Source of the DNA: Salvia splendens
Lineage: Eukaryota > Streptophyta > Magnoliopsida > Lamiales > Lamiaceae
DNA: 64,000 bases
Direction: 5' to 3'
NCBI RefSeq assembly: GCF_004379255.2
Contig: NC_056046.1
Coordinates: 11,160,001-11,224,000, forward strand
The notes beneath the pieces are model-generated. The model was not told the origin of the DNA, ran no database searches, and was given only the letters and a program-made list of their open reading frames with translations. Below are positions 9,241-20,064 of the stretch, one piece after another (position 1 is the first letter of the stretch; every line of letters starts with the position of its first letter). The position numbers were made by a program, and so were the translations under genes.

Positions 9241-10767
9241 TCAAGGTGGGAACCATGGAACCACGGGCACAGTCGACGATAGCAAAAGCATTGAAACGTC
9301 ACCTCCTGGATCAAATGCGATTAGGAACATGATCACCATCATTTCACTTATGACTCCCACCAAGATTTCTACGCCGTCCCTTTCCTCTCTCGCCTTCGTC
9401 TTCACAAAATCATCCTCGATGGCTGGGACTTGGAGGAGGCTCCGGATTATGCACCGGCTTCTGACGCCGGCATCATTCCTACGCCCTCCAAACTGCTTGT
9501 CCTCCATGAATCGCTGCACAAGGACTCTTACCAGCTGGAACTCCGCAGCAGTGAGGTTGTAGGAACGCCTCTCATCACCATCTACTCTATCATCTTCATA
9601 ATCATCATCAGAGTCCAAACACTTATGCTGTGAACAATTATCAACACATGATGAAGATGAATCAGTCACTCCCACCACATCCCAAAGCAAGTCCGAATCA
9701 TCACTCATCTTCACAGAATGGCATTCCATCTTTGTGAACTCATCATCATCAAAAGTAGCCTTATCATGATTATTATCATCTACTAGAGATGATTTTGAAT
9801 CATCAGCCTCTTCAAGAAAACTACCCATCCAGTTCGAGGAATCATTTTTTTCCTGATGAGCATCTGATTCTTGATCCAGGCTTGAAGAATGGCAGCCGGG
9901 AATCAATTCGATTTCATAGCAAAATTCTTCATCCACCATCTTTTCTTCAAACCCCATGATTTCAGGGCGCCAAGGTTGTGTGCTTGGGCGTGGGCTGCGC
10001 TGCTGCCGGAAGTGATCGGTTTGTCGCCTAGGTGTATCCCAACGACTAGGCAGACACTGTGGTGGCTGATCATAATCCGAGTATCCTTGCGATGCACGGT
10101 GAGGCGGCGGTTCCCAACAAGAAGGCTGCCATGACCGTGGTGGGTCGTAGGGCTGGAAGCTCGGTATTGGTCGGTTACCGGGAGGATCCCAACCGGAGGG
10201 GCGGTTGATGGGGGGGTCCCACGATGTAGGCTGTCGGTACCCCCGAAAACCCCTATCAAACTCCGTTGTGACGCGAGCTGCTGGTCTATCCCAGCTCGTG
10301 CGAGGCCACGAAGCAGTGTGCGCGCGATATGGAATCGTGCCAGAGCCAGGCTGTGCGAGCCCTGCCTCTCGCCTGTTGAAATCACGACCCGTGCCCCTAC
10401 GCCGGCGGACATCCCCACAACGGACACGCCTGCCGTGATTGAAAACTGGGGGGCCGTCCTCGTCGGTCGGCCAGATGTCTCCCTGGGAACGATACCCATC
10501 GACGTCCCCGTCGTCCGAAAAATAGGGTTGATCCGGTTTGGGAAGGCGTGTGGCCTTCAACCTATCAACCCTTCTATCCCTCGCATCCAATTTAAATTCC
10601 AATTGATCAAATCTTGCCATAATTTTGTCGAGCGCTGACAAAGTAGGTACGAGCGCCCCCGATCCATTGCGCAGCGCGCTGCTTGACTCCGGGTCGTCTC
10701 GTCGTATCTGCTGCCATCCGTCACCGAGGTAGCCACTCGCCGTGAAGCGTCGGGGCTGATCGGCCAT
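9241..10767 (-). CDS. Element-borne protein with WDPP-type repeats (508 aa), unknown function
   Basis: This is the only long frame of the element. I start it at the ATG at 10767 (MADQPRRFTASGYLGDGW), because the longer frame would begin inside the LTR. Visible parts: a charged segment FDQLEFKLDARDRRVDRLKA (about residues 60-85) that could form a short coiled coil; an arginine-rich part; a central region with repeated tryptophan-proline motifs (SWDPP, GWDPP, SWQPS, CWEPPP, RWDTP, about 180-275); a long acidic serine-rich region (about 300-415); and a C-terminal LTAAEFQLVRVLVQRF helix. There is no zinc knuckle and no pol motif. It may be a gag-like or gag-replacing protein, but I recognise no family. 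That the frame stays open through 508 codons suggests recent selection or youth. Confidence 0.7.
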   Translation of the reverse strand: MADQPRRFTASGYLGDGWQQIRRDDPESSSALRNGSGALVPTLSALDKIMARFDQLEFKLDARDRRVDRLKATRLPKPDQPYFSDDGDVDGYRSQGDIWPTDEDGPPVFNHGRRVRCGDVRRRRGTGRDFNRREAGLAQPGSGTIPYRAHTASWPRTSWDRPAARVTTEFDRGFRGYRQPTSWDPPINRPSGWDPPGNRPIPSFQPYDPPRSWQPSCWEPPPHRASQGYSDYDQPPQCLPSRWDTPRRQTDHFRQQRSPRPSTQPWRPEIMGFEEKMVDEEFCYEIELIPGCHSSSLDQESDAHQEKNDSSNWMGSFLEEADDSKSSLVDDNNHDKATFDDDEFTKMECHSVKMSDDSDLLWDVVGVTDSSSSCVDNCSQHKCLDSDDDYEDDRVDGDERRSYNLTAAEFQLVRVLVQRFMEDKQFGGRRNDAGVRSRCIIRSLLQVPAIEDDFVKTKAREERDGVEILVGVISEMMVIMFLIAFDPGGDVSMLLLSSTVPVVPWFPP

Positions 10768-10794
10768 GGTTGAGCTCTGGATGAAAGCACCAGT

Positions 10795-11144
10795 TGTTAA
10801 GAGCACAATTCTCTTAACGAAGAAATCCTGCGATTACACTCGCAACACACCAATCCGGCGCCCCGAACGTTGGGGTCGGCGGCTCAATTCGTGGCTGGCG
10901 CGGAGAACTTCCTCCGTCGGCAGTCTTCAAGGTTTGATAAGGAGTATTGCACAAGTAATGTGGGAATATTATTTCTTCATTCAATGAATAAAAAGATAAC
11001 AACCTAGCCCTATTTATAATACTAGAATACTAGCTTAGGGAACAAGAAAATAAGATATGAAAATATACTATGAATCAAAAGATATGGGGAATAAAAAGAT
11101 AACTAAATATTTGGGGAATCCTAAGATATAGGAGGATCGTAACA
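10795..11144 (-). repeat. Gypsy-like element 5' LTR
   Basis: Right 350-bp LTR copy, nearly identical to 8861-9210. The minus-strand primer-binding-like TGGTGCTTTCATCC lies just inside it at about 10779-10792. Confidence 0.9.
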
Positions 11145-11149
11145 CAATG

Positions 11150-12040
11150 TATCATCAATGCATTTTCTATTAATAGTTTTAATTTCTACCTATTAAAATT
11201 TTGATCATTCTTTGTTGTTTTAGACAAATACATCTGGGTGCAGTTCTCGATAATTTGGATGACTTTGGATGATTTAAATCTAAATCTTGAACCAGACCTC
11301 AAATACCTTCATTCCTGAAATTTTATTAGTCGGTTTCTCTAAAATCAGTTTTTCTTTAATTCTCTAGTTAAAGAAAAGGTAAATCTTTGCCTGATCGATG
11401 CATCTATTGATATTCAGAGCCGATGATTTTGACACGACACGAAAATTTGACACAATCACGCAGCAAATTAATTAATTTGGATCAAACCTTATTGAGTTTG
11501 TATCCTTGTCAGATTGACCTATTAGGAACTTAATAATTTTGAGTTGGGTTCGAATAACCATTAAAAATACTAGTAATATTTTTATTTACTTTTTTATTTA
11601 AAATATTACTTTAAATTAATTTTTTAGGTCCATGTAAATTGTATAAATCAAGTTTAAATCTTGTTAATCGGGTTCATTTCGTTATTATTTTGTGTCAACT
11701 TAAATTGTATTGTATTGTATTGTTAGCAGGTCTGGGTCAAAGTGAGACACATTAGGAGACGGGGGAATAGCATATTAGAGTTGGTCATGCATCTGGAGTA
11801 CACGAAGAAAGCAGTCGATCTGTTGGAAGAGAACGAAAGCTTGAAGATGTATGCTAACATTTCTTGCTTTCCTATTTCTCAATTGGAGTTTCCTCCACCT
11901 CTTTATTGACAAATTCTGCTGAAAAGCGAAAGGAACTGATGGTGAAGGATTTCGATTATTTGAAAGAAAGAAATGAATTAATGAATCACATGTATTATTT
12001 TATTGCTTAAATTACTAATAATTAAGGTAGAGAGTTGAAA
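11150..12040. other. Intergenic DNA with one exon-like relic
   Basis: AT-rich stretch between the Gypsy-like element and the tail of the WD40 pseudogene. Apart from the exon-like block at 11730-11848, I see no coding signal. Around 11430-11720 there are scattered GACACGACACG and GGGTTC motifs like those in the hAT MITE at 53152, but no clear borders. Confidence 0.4.
11730..11848 (+). pseudogene. Possible MADS-box K-domain exon relic
   Basis: After a TTAGCAG acceptor-like site the plus strand reads VWVKVRHIRRRGNSILELV, then HLEYTKKAVDLLEENESLKM, before a GTATGC donor-like site. The spacing of charged and hydrophobic residues, with KVRHIRRR-NS followed by LEENESL, resembles the K-box of MIKC MADS proteins. 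No MADS domain or neighbouring exon was found nearby. The resemblance is weak and could be chance. Confidence 0.3.
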
Positions 12041-12596
12041 TTAGTAGAAAACAGGAGAGTGAATGTGGTGACAGCGTAGTAAACCAGCAGCTCCTCCAGA
12101 ACAGAAGAGCCACTTCTCCCCACCTTTGTTGACATTCCATCACACGCTGTGCATTGCCACAATCTTGGGAGGAACAACTTCCCTTTCCTCACCTCCCTGC
12201 AATCTTTCACTTTCTTGGCAAATGCTCTGCTCCTTGTATCTTCTCTCCTGTTGTTTCAGCTGCGTACGTTTCATGTTCGGAATTTTTTTATCTGGAACGA
12301 ACTGTCGGGAAGTGGGGTGGCTACCACAATGGCAGACTCCTCTTCCAAAATTGAGCCACACAGATAGTGGGGTACACGGTTTCGCGAAGGATCCTTGAAT
12401 GATTTATTTGTCGGCTGCTTCAAGCGAAACAACACCAAGGAATTGCCACTTGTTATTGCTGAAACTCAAACAAGAGAACATACATTTGAAATGCTATGGA
12501 CGATTAATATAAAATCTTGCAATGATGGGGGAAATAAGCGAATGTTCACCTGGAAGCAGATAGTTGATTCTTCCTCGCCACAATATGCAACCATAC
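12041..12596 (-). pseudogene. WD40/AT-hook pseudogene, tail exons
   Basis: This block holds the last exons, separated from the rest by the Athila-like element. Exon 12550-12596 reads GMVAYCGEEESTICFQ and ends at a CAG/GTGAAC donor. After a short intron the frame gives RLKQPTNKSFKDPSRNRVPHYLCG, then ATPLPDSSFQIKK. A seven-T run (12283-12289) marks a frame break, after which KQQERRYKEQ and VPPKIVAMHSV follow. A TGA at 12140-12142 stands where the family has arginine before the conserved tryptophan. The frame continues WNVNKGGEKWLFCSGGAAG to a TAA at 12041-12043. Confidence 0.75.
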
Positions 12597-12795
12597 CTAA
12601 CTCAAGAGTAATGATAGTGGAAAGGACGAAAAGTGAGAATATGTTTGATTCCATTCCATGATGAGGAAAATAGATGAATGCACGTCCGCACATAATATAT
12701 AACTCAACCAATTATACAACAATTCAGGAAACATGTCACTACCAACAATTTCAGCCTTTCCTGTGTATAATGGAGTTTTAAAAAGAGGGGCTCAA

Positions 12796-14538
12796 TGAAA
12801 GGACGGGATTTTGCACGCGTGTCGTAGGCGCGTGTCCCTTCCTATTCAACAATATTTAAAAGTTCCCACTTTCCAAAATACTATTAATTAGCATATGGTA
12901 AGTTAGGGTGTCGAACCCACGAGGAACGGTAGCATCCGTTATGTATTTCCACACTTAGAAAGGTTTTGGCGATGCCGCCACGCTCTAAATTGGGGTGAGA
13001 ACTAAACTACGAAATGCAAATAAAACTTAAGCTAAGATTGGGAACTAAAAGTGAAAATAACATGCAAGTAAAAGAAAGCATTTAAACTGGAACGCAGACT
13101 GGGCAAGTTGATAAACTGGGCAGTTTGGCAGAGAAAATAAAAGCAGTGGCGAGAAAATTACAACACTTAGCGAAAATAAGAACATTCGGAAATAAAAACA
13201 GAGCAACAACTTGCATGAGCATGCCTAAGATTAGAGAGCAAAAGAGACTAAGTTAAAAGACTAAGGAAAATAAACTAAGTGTTATCACCTAAAGGAAGCT
13301 AGAAACTAGGATTGTGACCTTAAAAAGTAGCTAAACTAATTAAGTCTTAAAAGCTAAACTAAATCACATGTAAGTGGAGGTTGAGTGCAGAGGTTAACTA
13401 AGCTAAAAGGGCTGCCAAAAGTGAAATGAAAGCATGTACTTGTTGTCTCCCAGCTTCTATTACCCAAGGTGTAAAACCATTGGATAAAATATTACAACTA
13501 ATGGTCCTTTCACTTAACTTCTAAAACCTGATATCTCTCCTAAATCCACACCATAAGGCACGAAAATATGGAGGACCAAAAGAGTAGATGGCTGCTACAT
13601 AACTAACCAAGCAAGAGAAACACCAAATCATCAATTAAACTACCTAAACATGCATTGAAAACATCAAATGAAAAGCTGAAAACTAAAGCACTTAAACATG
13701 ATGAAAGAAGCTTCAAGAACACTTAAACATGGTGAAAAGAAAATGCTTGAGAAATTGATTTTCAAAGCTTGAAAGAAGTTTTAACTAAACAAGAACATAA
13801 CCAACACTAGAACTAAACAACAAGCTAAAACCGAAATTCAAACAAGAGCTAAACTTAAAGCACATTAAACACAAACACTTAGAGAAATTACTACTTGAAA
13901 TGAGCTTTTAAAACAAGAACAACAACAATAACTAAGAGTGAGATTTATGCAAAAGAACTACAAAGTTAAGAACAAGCAACTAGAGAAAATAAACACTACA
14001 ACTAAATTACTACTACTTCAACCCATGGTGAACAAAGATCTTGGCAGCCTTGAAGTTGAAATCTCTCTTCTTAAGGAAGAGAGAAATATTCCTAGAGAGA
14101 GAAATAAAACTAAACTAAAGTAAAGCTAAGTGGTAAAGTGGTTAGTGTTGTTGGCAAGTTAAGTACTTTTAATACATATATCCAATAAAAGATATTTCCC
14201 CTTCTTTTTTGCTCCCCAAGGGCTGATATGGGCGTGTGTAGCAAGTGGGACATATCCTTGATAAGTGTGTGGAAGTGGCTTTAGTCATTTTCCCGTCAGG
14301 TTCAAACTGGCCAGTTCTACAGCTTGGGCAGTTTGGGTCTTCTTTGCCTTCTTCCTTCACTTTCTTCCATTCTTTGTCTTTTTGCCCTATTTCTTGCATG
14401 TTTTCCTCTTTGTGCCTTCATTAAGTAGCTTCCGAACTTAATGATCCATTCCCTGCCAAAATAGCATCTTCTCATGCAAATACTCAACTAATAAGTACGA
14501 AAAGTGATCAAATCCGAGTGACGAAAACTAGCCTATCA
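12796..14538 (-). repeat. Athila-like element 3' LTR
   Basis: Left 1743-bp LTR. It begins TGAAAGGACGGG and ends CTAGCCTATCA on the plus strand. It is AC-rich and carries several ACTGGGCA motifs (about 13097, 13114 and 14320). Confidence 0.93.
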
Positions 14539-16125
14539 AACCTCCTCACACTTGGATCATACTTGTCCCAAGTATGTGGTTGGACTTTTCACTCAATTGC
14601 TAGTTTAAGTCACTCCACTCTACTTTCTACACACACACACTAAATTAAACAAACACAAGACACAAACACATTTACAAGTAAAAAACACACAACTAATCAA
14701 GAAACACACGAAAGACAAACCAAGCAAGTTGTATGAAAAGCGTAATGATACCCCCAAGAGCCAAGCTCAAAACAGATTTCTACAACACAATTTTTGAAAC
14801 ATAATTTTCTTTATCGAACAATGTGGTTCCAACCGTCGGTCTCATCAAGATAATTAAGCACATATCACAAGCAAAAGATTCAATCCCTGACCCTCTCAAA
14901 ATGTAAGGACAATTCTCTCAATAATAATGACGAAGATGCAATCAAGGAGATATCACTTTATCACATGTAGCTCAAGAGGGTCTTGCACGGGATGTAATGG
15001 GGCTTGGGACCATTTAAATATTGTCGGTTAGATCCTAGGGGTCCTAAGCTAGTGAGTGTAGTACAACAAAAAACATGTGCTTTTTCTCCAAAGGGATACT
15101 TAGAAACACCAAAACACAATCACCTACAATCAAACCAAAACTAGAGATGCACTTCACTTTCTTCTTCTTCTTCTTCTTTTTCTTCTTTTTTCTTTTTCTT
15201 CTTCGATCAACATCTACCTTCCCACACATTCCTTGTCATTTTATCTTTGTTTTGGCTTCCTTCATCTTTTTCCTTCTTTTTCTGTTTTCTGTTCTTTTTT
15301 TTTTCTTTTTCTTCTCTTTTTTTTCCTTTTTCTTCTTTTTTTTGGTAGCCACTGTATCTTTTTCTTTTTTTTCTTGGTGGGAGGCGATAGATTTTTTTTT
15401 GAATTTTTACAATCAACATCTCTTTACCAAAATGTGGTGATCATGTAGGAGCAACTAAGCACATTTATTTTGCACAAGAGGGAAACCATTTTCTAACTTA
15501 AAATGAAATGTAGGCTCAAGGTTTCAAAGTGGCAACTAGGGATAGCTATTTTTGGTTGATGTAATCACAAAGAATAAGGCTCAAATTGGCTTTTCCTAGT
15601 GCCCTCTATCTATGCCATAGTGACCAAGCGATATCAACTATCATGCAATGCAATGTCATTCCACGCTCGAAAACAAGTAGAAAGTGTTCTACTTTGAGGC
15701 TTTGAACTTTACCATTTATGGGTTTTTATGCAAGTGATAGTGCTTCACATTTCCATCGTACTCAACTTCATTCAATCAAAACCACAAGTTCTTGAATAGA
15801 TTTTTCAAAACAAAGCAAGTCATGATTTTTTTTGCTACGATTCAATAGGGGGATCATTACCAAATCATGCATCAAGGCTTGGAAAAAAGATAAAACACAA
15901 CTCTTTACAAAAACAAAACAACACTAACACGACCGAACAACAAAACAAACCCCCTCCTCACACTTAGACCTTGCTTGCCCTCAAGCAAGTTTGGTTAAAA
16001 TGTTGGAAAGGAAACACATCACATAAAACTTAGAAAACCAAGAACAACACACAAGAATCCCACCTCCTCACACTTGGGCATTGCTTGCTCTAGAGCAAGT
16101 AGACCAAGTGTTTAGAGAGAGATTA
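14539..16125. other. Athila-like element, non-coding interior
   Basis: No ORF with family features. A pyrimidine tract of TTC and T runs lies at about 15147-15400, producing artificial poly-Phe and poly-Lys frames. Two related blocks reading CTCCTCACACTTGG or CTCACACTTAGACC followed by a GCAAG-containing segment occur near 14542, 15955 and 16063, so this part includes small internal duplications. Confidence 0.6.
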
Positions 16126-17976
16126 CTAACAACACAAAACATTCACAAAGGCCGGCAAGGCCACAATTACAAAAATTGCAAAGCAAACCCATACATCACA
16201 CATATATACAACAACTAAAAGAGAGGGTTGGATAGAAATCACCTCCCCCGCACAAAGCGGGGGGTATGGGCTGATGTGGCAGGTGGTGGTGGAGGTGTCG
16301 CAACTGCCTCCTTGGGTTTCGATTCCAAGCTCATGTGTCGGCTTCACGGCTCCTCCAGTTTTGGCCACTTTATCCACTAGGGCATTCAGACTGCCCTGTT
16401 CAACAAACTGGGCAGGATACATGTGTTCTTCCAAAAAATCGTCATCAAATCTTGCTTTCCAATCCTTCCAAGTAGAAGCATTCAACTTCCTTTTAGGATC
16501 CCTGTAGAGTTTGGAACCCTTCTCTGAACTCATGTAAAACATGCAAACATCGGGGATTATACTCACGATGTCGTCGGCCGAAGTCCAACCGATCACCTCC
16601 TTATACCTCTTCAAAGCTTTGATTGTCTTGCCTTCTCGACTCTTGTCTAGGCTACTGATCGTGGTAATGGTTTCATTTTCATCCAAATATGTGAGTTTGG
16701 AAGGAAATACGTTTGGCTCCAATTTAGGTGGATGCATCTCCAACGTTAGCAACTCTTCTTCCACTCTTGGACTGGGCAGTTCATTCTGACTAGGCAGTTC
16801 CTTAGGATCGAAGAGTTTACATCTCTCGGGTGGGTTTGTGTGATCCCTCATTTTGCACCAAGTCATTATTTCAGCCTCTATCTCCTCATCACCAAGCCCT
16901 TGAGTAATGAACAACTTGCATTCACTAAATTCTTTGAGCTCAACTTTTTCTTCAATGGAGGGCAATGGATACATATCTTGCAAAAACTCGGCATCAAGAA
17001 AGTCGGGACCTTTCAACTCTTTGATCAACTTTTCACCTTGGCCATCTTCCATATCACTATTAATGATGATTGGAAGAGTGTCATTTTCTCCTAAGTAGAC
17101 ATACTTGAGGTTAGTAGGCAGCGGCTTCAATTCCAATTTTGGAGGCCGAACTTCCGACGGCACCAATTCCTCTTCTGCCCTCAGACTGGGCAGGTGGCAC
17201 TGACTGGGCAGTTCGTCTGGATTGGGCAGGTTACTGGCAGATTTTGCACCCTCCAATTTGTTGCACCACTTCATGATGGCCGCCTCTGGTCTCAATTGCA
17301 TGGGTGTAGGCCCATTGGGTTGAATGATGACATTCTCTTCAATCTCCTCATCGCTATCCTCTTCATCTTCAAACCAAGCAATCACCTGACTTGGGCAGTG
17401 TGTTGGACTGGGCAATCTGAGCCCCTGATCCAATGATTCACCCAGTCCGTTGTTTGAGTTATTGTTGAATGAAGCTTTCAACTCTTTCCCCGACCTAATG
17501 GTGATATGATCAAGATTCTCCTCTCTTGGTGGTTGCACTTGAGCCGGAATTCCTCTACCATTCCCACGCATATCATTGATGTAAGTCGCCAATTGTGTCA
17601 TTTGGCGTGCAAGATGATCAAGACTAATCATTTGCTCATATTGTTCGTCATGCATCTCATGCACCACGTTGTAATTGGTTTGCAAATTGTTTTGCATGAG
17701 TTGTTGGGAAGTGATTAGATCCACCATCATATCTTCTAAGCACATGGGCGGCATTGACGAATGATTTGATTGATATTGGCCGAATTCTTGTGGCTGGAAA
17801 CACGGAGGGAATTCTTCTTGATCGGGAGGCCAACAAACATGATTTTCGTCTGACCCTTGGAAAGCTTGGTGGTGTACTTGTGGTGGTGGATCTTGATATT
17901 GTTGGTTCGGGTTGGTCCATTCAAAATAGGAGTAATCATCCCATCCATGATCGTAAGGATCTGTGAAATGATCCAT
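16126..17976 (-). CDS. Gag-derived protein of Athila-like element (616 aa)
   Basis: The frame starts at ATG 17976, about 335 bases after the primer-binding site, and is open for 616 codons. The start MDHFTDPYDHGWDDYSYFEW resembles the part of Athila gag that follows the main gag domain. The middle has DHLARQMTQLATYIND and ITIRSGKEL, a hallmark of Athila/Tat gag ends. Later come two copies of a PPKLE-(x)n-P-(S/T)-(x)L-(x)YLDEN/YLGEN segment, which in complete elements occurs once, just before reverse transcriptase. The second copy runs into YKEVIGWTSADD, the usual entry into reverse transcriptase, but the frame then turns into unrelated sequence. So this is a gag-pol linker protein that has lost both the capsid part and pol. 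Its last 40 residues are hydrophobic and may be random. Confidence 0.8.
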   Translation of the reverse strand: MDHFTDPYDHGWDDYSYFEWTNPNQQYQDPPPQVHHQAFQGSDENHVCWPPDQEEFPPCFQPQEFGQYQSNHSSMPPMCLEDMMVDLITSQQLMQNNLQTNYNVVHEMHDEQYEQMISLDHLARQMTQLATYINDMRGNGRGIPAQVQPPREENLDHITIRSGKELKASFNNNSNNGLGESLDQGLRLPSPTHCPSQVIAWFEDEEDSDEEIEENVIIQPNGPTPMQLRPEAAIMKWCNKLEGAKSASNLPNPDELPSQCHLPSLRAEEELVPSEVRPPKLELKPLPTNLKYVYLGENDTLPIIINSDMEDGQGEKLIKELKGPDFLDAEFLQDMYPLPSIEEKVELKEFSECKLFITQGLGDEEIEAEIMTWCKMRDHTNPPERCKLFDPKELPSQNELPSPRVEEELLTLEMHPPKLEPNVFPSKLTYLDENETITTISSLDKSREGKTIKALKRYKEVIGWTSADDIVSIIPDVCMFYMSSEKGSKLYRDPKRKLNASTWKDWKARFDDDFLEEHMYPAQFVEQGSLNALVDKVAKTGGAVKPTHELGIETQGGSCDTSTTTCHISPYPPLCAGEVISIQPSLLVVVYMCDVWVCFAIFVIVALPAFVNVLCC

Positions 17977-18310
17977 GATTTCCCTTTAATGGCGCACCGC
18001 TCTTGTCATTGCCGCTTGAATTGGTTTCCTCTTCGGTTCACTCCGAACCTTCTGACTCTTCAAACTGGACAGTCTGGTGAACTGGGCAAGTACATGGACT
18101 GCCCAGGCCAGAAAGCCTAGCTTCAGCTTGTTTTGTCAAACGTGAGTCCTTGTGCAACCTCTTCGTCGTTTTCTCGATTTCAATATCGATCAGCAGCCTT
18201 GGAGAAGAGGACCTGCTCATAAACTAAAAATAAAATAAAATAAGAGAAAAAACAAGTCAAAAACTATATACAATAAGTGTAGAAAAACATAACAAGACAA
18301 CAACACCGTT

Positions 18311-18327
18311 CCCCGGCAACGGCGCCA
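18311..18327 (-). other. Primer-binding site (tRNA-Asp)
   Basis: The minus strand reads TGGCGCCGTTGCCGGGG, complementary to the 3' end of plant tRNA-Asp(GTC), directly inside the right LTR. This primer choice is characteristic of Athila-type Gypsy elements. Confidence 0.9.
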
Positions 18328-18329
18328 TT

Positions 18330-20064
18330 TGAAAGGACGGGATTTTGCACGCGTGTTGTAGGCGCGTGTCCCTTCCTATTCAACAATATTTAAAAGTTCC
18401 CACTTTCCAAAATACTATTAATTAGCATATGGTAAGTTAGGGTGTCGAACCCACGAGGAACGGTAGCATCCGTTATGTATTTCCACACTTAGAAAGGTTT
18501 TGGCGATGCCGCCACGCTCTAAATTAGGGTGGGAACTAAACTACGAAATGCAAATAAAACTTAAGCTAAGATTGGGAACTAAAAGTGAAAATAACATGCA
18601 AGTAAAAGAAAGCATTTAAACTGGAACGCAGACTGGGCAAGTTGATAAACTGGGCAGTTTGGCAGAGAAAATAAAAGCAGTTGCGAGAAAATTACAACAC
18701 TTAGCGAAAATAAGAACATTCGGAAATAAAAACAGAGCAACAACTTGCATGAGCATGCCTAAGATTAGAGAGCAAAAGAGACTAAGTTAAAAGACTAAGG
18801 AAAATAAACTAAGTGTTATCACCTAAAGGAAGCTAGAAACTAGGATTGTGACCTTAAAAAGTAGCTAAACTAATTAAGTCTTAAAAGCTAAACTAAATCA
18901 CATGTAAGTGGAGGTTGAGTGCAGAGGTTAACTAAGCTAAAAGGGCTGCCAAAAGTGAAATGAAAGCATGTACTTGTTGTCTCCCAGCTTCTATTACCCA
19001 AGGTGTAAAACCATTGGATAAAAGATTACAACTAATGGTCCTTTCACTTAACTTCTAAAACCTGATATCTCTCCTAAATCCACACCATAAGGCACGAAAA
19101 TATGGAGGACCAAAAGAGTAGATGGCTGCTACATAACTAACCAAGCAAGAGAAACACCAAATCATCAATTAAACTACCTAAACATGCATTGAAAACATCA
19201 AATGAAAAGCTGAAAACTAAAGCACTTAAACATGATGAAAGAAGCTTCAAGAACACTTAAACATGGTGAAAAGAAAATGCTTGAGAAACTGATTTTCAAA
19301 GCTTGAAAGAAGTTTTAACTAAACAAGAACATAACCAACACTAGAACTAAACAACAAGCTAAAACCGAAATTCAAACAAGAGCTAAACTTAAAGCACATT
19401 AAACACAAACAGTTAGAGAAATTACTACTTGAAATGAGCTTTTAAAACAAGAACAACAACAATAACTAAGAGTGAGATTTATGCAAAAGAACTACAAAGT
19501 TAAGAACAAGCAACTAGAGAAAATAAACACTACAACTAAATTACTACTACTTCAACCCATGGTGAACAAAGATCTTGGCAGCCTTGAAGTTGAAATCTCT
19601 CTTCTTAAGGAAGAGAGAAATATTCCTAGGGAGAGAAATAAAACTAAACTAAAGTAAAGCTAAGTGGTTAGTGTTGTTGGCAAGTTAAGTACTTTTAATA
19701 CATATATCCAATAAAAGATATTTCCCCTTCTTTTTTGCTCCCCAAGGGCTGATATGGGCGTGTGTATCAAGTGGGACATATCCTTGATAAGTGTGTGGAA
19801 GTGGCTTTAGTCATTTTCCCGTCAGGTTCAAACTGGCCAGTTCTACAGCTTGGGCAGTTTGGGTCTTCTTTGCCTTCTTCCTTCACTTTCTTCCATTCTT
19901 TGTCTTTTTGCCCTATTTCTTGCATGTTTTCCTCTTTGTGCCTTCATTAAGTAGCTTCCGAACTTAATGATCCATTCCCTGCCAAAATAGCATCTTCTCA
20001 TGCAAATACTCAACTAATAAGTACGAAAAGTGATCAAATCCGAGTGACGAAAACTAGCCTATGA
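18330..20064 (-). repeat. Athila-like element 5' LTR
   Basis: Right 1735-bp LTR. It lacks eight bases present near 14130 in the partner, and its outer end reads CTATGA where the partner has CTATCA. Confidence 0.93.

Larger units (their letters stand above)
8856..11149 (-). mobile_element. Non-autonomous Gypsy-like LTR element with one ORF
   Basis: LTRs of 350 bp (8861-9210 and 10795-11144) start TGTTAAGAG and end GATCGTAACA, flanked by the duplication CAATG (8856-8860 and 11145-11149). By eye they differ at about three positions, so the insertion is young. On the minus strand a primer-binding-like TGGTGCTTTCATCC follows the right LTR, and a purine run GTGGGGGAGT precedes the left LTR. The bases before the purine run, CACCTTGAGAACAAGGTGG, resemble the end of chromovirus Gypsy pol genes. 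No protease, reverse transcriptase or integrase is present, so the element depends on enzymes from elsewhere. Confidence 0.9.

Noticed and set aside
12395..12661. 88-residue plus-strand frame
   Set aside because: It overlaps antisense to the tail exons of the WD40 pseudogene, which show clear family similarity.
13938..14123. 61-residue frame repeated at 19472-19657
   Set aside because: Part of the Athila-like LTR; identical in both LTRs for that reason.
15044..15448. Frames rich in Lys on the minus strand and Phe on the plus strand
   Set aside because: They come from the pyrimidine tract inside the Athila-like element and have no protein features.
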